Origin: Ophiothrix spiculata
Lineage: Eukaryota; Echinodermata; Ophiuroidea; Amphilepidida; Ophiotrichidae
Length of the DNA stretch: 32,845 nucleotides
Strand: one strand, 5' to 3'
NCBI GenBank assembly: GCA_000969725.1
Contig: JXSR01S002625.1
Shown: in pieces, positions 29,939 through 32,845 of the stretch
Layout: each line of letters starts with the position of its first letter
Position numbering within the stretch: the first letter of the stretch is position 1
Notes under the pieces: model-generated
Told to the model about the DNA's origin: nothing
The model's database searches: none
Seen by the model: the letters and a program-made list of their open reading frames with translations, nothing else
Translations under genes and position numbers: made by a program

Positions 29939-31422
29939 GTAAGTATTGTACACTTGAGCTTTAAGTGATTTATTTCGATATATCTCGAAAATATTAAGAC
30001 TCTCAATGCTCAATTTGACCGGTATAATGAAATACAGCGTCCGTGTGACTTAAATGTCCTAGCTACTATTAAATTGTGTAGAACGTACTTGTACATGTGC
30101 GATCAATAAATCATCGATTGCGACTTATTCCGTGTAGTTCAATTAGACTCGGACTTCTGGTTATGGGGACACTCGGTCTCATTACACCGGATTTGATATT
30201 CCGCCTTTAAATAACATTTTGAACGGAAGAACATCGTCGATGGACTAGCTTTCAAAATACTCTCGTGGTGCATCACAATATCAATGCATCGGCGGTGCAT
30301 CGCGACAGCATAATAGTAAGACCAAACCTACACATACTTAGTGAAAAGTGTATGGAATTTATACCGATTGGCATGATTTGAGCCAGTCAATAGTCTTTTA
30401 CTATGCCCTCTCAAAACAAAATCGGTATATAAAACAGATATTGATTGCCCTTTCATTCTGGCAATGGTAAAAACTATTTCCCCTCAGTGATCTTGAGACT
30501 ATCATACTGTTTATAAATAGTATCTCAAGATCACTTCGGGGCAATCATAGTCTTTAGTATTGCCCACATGAGAAGTCAATATTTGTATTCTATTGGACGC
30601 ACTGATGTCAAAGACTAGAATCCTGTCTTCTGATAGGTCAGTTGAGACTGTTCCATGTTACTCATTGGCGTGAAACATTGCATTGTAGGTGAATGATAAA
30701 GTCTACCAAATTTATCTTTGCAGCTAAATTAATTTTTGTATCAACCCCTTTCCTTCATATATTGTGCAAAAATGTGTCTTTCAACTTTAATGTAAGAAAG
30801 TATTCATGAATCAGAGCAGAAACATAAAATATTTTTGGAAATATTGGTTCACTCCATAGAAATAGAACAGTAGTTTCACTATTCCAGTAAAAATAAATAA
30901 GTACGTCAAATTTAACAACTGCGTCCGACAGATTAATATATAACGGATATTTCTCGGGTAAATAGAATGTGCTCGGGCGTATGGTCTAAAGCAGTGGTCT
31001 AAAGCAACAAGAGGAGGACAATACTAAAGATATTTGTCAAGAAGCAGGACATAACCTTTGTCAAGCATTCCCCCATGTTGTGAGGTGACTTCTTTCTCAT
31101 CGTGTTGTCATGATTGCTTCGATTTCCCAAGGTGATCTGCTTTCTTGCAAGTCTTGCAACGAGTAGTCAGCACTACACTTGCCTGTGTTCTACTGTTAAT
31201 GGCTGTATATGCATTCAACATAAAAAAAAAAACATGTGGCTGTATTGCATACGTAATCTAATTGGCCTATTTACCTTTTTGTTTCTTTTGTTTTTGTTTT
31301 AGCACCATGTGTTCCTGGTGATAAAAGGTGCGAAAGAGGTAATCTTTGCTACAAATCATTTCGACAATGCAATGGGATACGCGACTGCGAAGGGGGTGAC
31401 GATGAGATGGGTTGCAACTATG
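29572..31422 (+). CDS. DEG/ENaC-family sodium channel subunit with an LDL-receptor class A module (5' part only)
   Basis: Exons 29572-29938 and 31303-31422 encode the first 162 residues; the rest lies beyond the window. Family knowledge: trimeric Na+ channels of the plasma membrane (ENaC, ASIC, peptide- or proton-gated relatives), each subunit having two TM segments and a large Cys-rich ectodomain. Seen here: cytoplasmic HGIPRIF with the conserved His26-Gly27 gating pair; TM1 at about 40-62; FPAVTICNTNRV at 86-97, the family signature opening the ectodomain; then one LDLa module (123-162). I do not recall LDLa in vertebrate ENaC or ASIC proteins. The ligand cannot be predicted from this portion. 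No exon was recognised in 31423-32845. Confidence 0.9.
30018..30190 (-). mobile_element. 173-bp MITE, copy B, in the channel intron
   Basis: Reverse-complement copy of 8134-8306 with the same end words (ACCGGT/ATTACACCGG) and length, and few mismatches. Confidence 0.75.
30420..30605. repeat. Imperfect palindromic element
   Basis: AGTGATCTTGAGACTAT pairs with ATAGTATCTCAAGATCACT around a short loop near 30518. Outside, GATATTGATTGCC and GGCAAT pair with ATTGCC and GTCAATATT. Likely a small foldback MITE. Confidence 0.65.
30606..31302. other. Channel intron 1 remainder
   Basis: Non-coding. It ends with a strong pyrimidine tract (TTTTTGTTTCTTTTGTTTTT) before the LDLa exon. Confidence 0.5.
31303..31422 (+). 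CDS. Channel coding exon 2 (residues 123-162): one LDL-receptor class A module
   Basis: The acceptor is TTTTTGTTTTAG and the donor TATG|GTAGGA. Exactly 120 nt, phase 1 at both ends. Cys at residues 125, 132, 138, 145, 151 and 160 with CNGIRDCEGGDDEMGC match the calcium-binding LDLa signature (C-x-G-x-x-D-C-x-x-G-x-D-E-x-x-C). Symmetric phase 1-1 exons are the usual mobile form of this module. Confidence 0.9.
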
Positions 31423-31624
31423 GTAGGAATATTGTGCTTGATCCACATGTTTATCGTGGGCAATAAGAAAATTCCCCCATATAACAACCATAAAACTGTG
31501 ATAATGTCTTAAGGCTCTGTCACACATCATGAAACGTACGAATAACGAACTAATAACGTACACTGGTTTGGTCATTGAAATACATGTATATCGATTACCT
31601 AACAGTGTACGTTAGACTCACCAT

Positions 31625-31740
31625 GTATACACTGTATGCAGCGCCCCATGAAGGAGCCTTCGCACAGGGGACCCACGGCTTTAACCACAGCAAGTAGAGT
31701 AAAGTTTCTTGATCAAGGAAACAAGGAGACGATAGCATTG
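31625..31740 (-). repeat. SINE fragment related to the 4020-4200 family
   Basis: GCAGCGCCCCATGAAGGAGC and CAGCAAGTAGAGTAAAG match the GCGCCCCAAGATAGGGC and CAGCAATTAGAGTAAAA parts of the intron 1 SINE. The tRNA head is not evident. Confidence 0.6.
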
Positions 31741-32189
31741 GTTATAAGTACATTATTTGAACGGTACGGTGATGTATGACACAGCCTTTAGAACCTTGCT
31801 TATTCTTTAGTTTTGTTGACTATCTGATCTAAAGTTGTTGTCAACATTGTGTAAAAAAATATTGTCGGCCTCTTTGGACCCAGTGCCGGTTGAAAATCAC
31901 CCTCAGCGTGAATTGGGGAAGAAATTACCAATATAATCTCTGAATATGGATGGTAGGGTAGGACAGAAAGGCAGAAAGTACTGGTAGTTGTAAACTGACA
32001 GGGGCTCAGTGCTGACCGAACCCTTTATGTATTAATGTGGCTCCGAAAAGAGCCGTAAATCGATTTTTTCCTCGATTGTGTTTGCTACAAGAATCTTTAA
32101 TGTTCACTTCCTTGGGAAAAATTGCTTTAAATTTGCCAAAAATTCAATCACTTTTGATGCTGTGATGTGTAGGCTATCAATGGAGGGAT

Positions 32190-32214
32190 ATCAATCAATC
32201 AATCAATCAATGAT
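32190..32214. repeat. Short (ATCA)n microsatellite
   Basis: Five or so tandem TCAA units abutting the SINE fragment that follows. Confidence 0.7.
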
Positions 32215-32335
32215 ACAAGTACTTGCATAACATGCATACCCCATGAAGAAGTCTATTCGTACAGGGGATCCACGGCTTTACGTGACTGTCCGCAGCAAGT
32301 AAAGTGTTACATAAACATCTTTGCCTCTGGCAATG
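32215..32335 (-). repeat. Second SINE fragment of the same family
   Basis: ACCCCATGAAGAAGTCTATT, ACAGGGGATCCACGGCTTTA and CGCAGCAAGTAAAGTG repeat the order seen at 31625-31740 with point changes. Confidence 0.6.
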
Positions 32336-32845
32336 AACTCTTATTGCACACGGATTATGATAATTGAAAAAAACGCAGCTCTCTGTGCTTTGTAATGGTG
32401 ACGTCATGCAATACGAAAAGTCTAAAAATATCTGTAGAACAGGCTTGTATAGTGGAAATAGAACACACCTTTATTTGTAAGCCTCAGATCAATAGCATGC
32501 AGGTATTTTTTTTTCAAAATGACGGCTTAAGAATATGAAGGAGGAAATGAAAACACAACAGTAGTGGTGAATAGCATATCCTGATGTTTTGCTGTCAATT
32601 TGCTGGCTTACCAGTTGACTTTCATACCTGTGAATTTCAACTAACGTATACCAAAAAATTCTATAGCATACCATGGTCATTCACTTAAAACATTTCGGTA
32701 ACTTTGTGAAACGTCGGTAATATTCGGTATGTTGGATGTAGATCCTCTCTGACAATGTACACAGAAAATTTAAGAAAGTTCCGCAAAAAGTACTTCCAAA
32801 CCAAAAACACCTTAAATGAAATTTGGTGGTAAAAGTATACAAAAA
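32336..32845. other. Channel intron 2 continuing past the window, nothing recognised
   Basis: No exon with the Cys-rich DEG/ENaC pattern or a second LDLa module was found up to the window end. Confidence 0.45.

Noticed and set aside
31266..31575. Minus-strand open frame over the LDLa exon
   Set aside because: The plus strand has consensus splice sites and a six-Cys module; the antisense frame shows no family pattern.
1..32845. A prokaryotic-style operon or defence system
   Set aside because: All credible genes are intron-split metazoan families; no bacterial gene organisation anywhere.

Overview
This looks like nuclear DNA of a marine invertebrate animal. Genes are split by many GT-AG introns, introns are AT-rich and crowded with short DNA transposons, tRNA-derived SINEs and degraded LINEs, and the protein families are metazoan. 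An invertebrate deuterostome (hemichordate, cephalochordate or echinoderm) fits, but I see nothing decisive, and a lophotrochozoan is not excluded. A run of exactly 50 Ns (18305-18354) marks a scaffold gap.

Left two thirds (about 2155-16119, + strand): one complete gene for an SLC7-family (LAT type, SLC7A9/b0,+AT-like) amino-acid transporter. It has ten coding exons that join in frame to 510 codons, including a 45-nt microexon (8057-8101). Its introns hold TA-flanked inverted-repeat elements (5894-6950, 9074-9953), SINEs (4020-4200, 4476-4650, 10185-10290, 10812-11100), dispersed repeats, and a 2.3-kb tract of GGTCA-rich tandem arrays in intron 8.

Middle (15046-21114): the last two transporter exons with their flanks occur twice, on either side of the assembly gap. 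The copies differ by a few percent, by a 1,047-bp TA-flanked transposon present only in copy 1, and by other indels. The second pair may be an alternative 3' end or, more likely, a second haplotype left in the assembly.

Right (22870-28570, - strand): a decayed non-LTR retrotransposon with a PHD-like zinc finger, AP-type endonuclease and reverse transcriptase. It is split by two MITEs whose target duplications are intact (TTAA; 8-bp GTCTGTCT). Beside it lies a second, unrelated LINE fragment. An almost perfect 0.9-kb foldback (28576-29467) follows.

Right edge (29572-31422, + strand): the first two coding exons of a DEG/ENaC-type sodium channel. The first carries the cytoplasmic His-Gly motif, TM1 and the conserved start of the ectodomain. 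The second is a 120-nt phase 1-1 exon that encodes exactly one LDL-receptor class A module. The rest of this gene lies beyond the window. The transporter and the channel share strand but no evident functional link.
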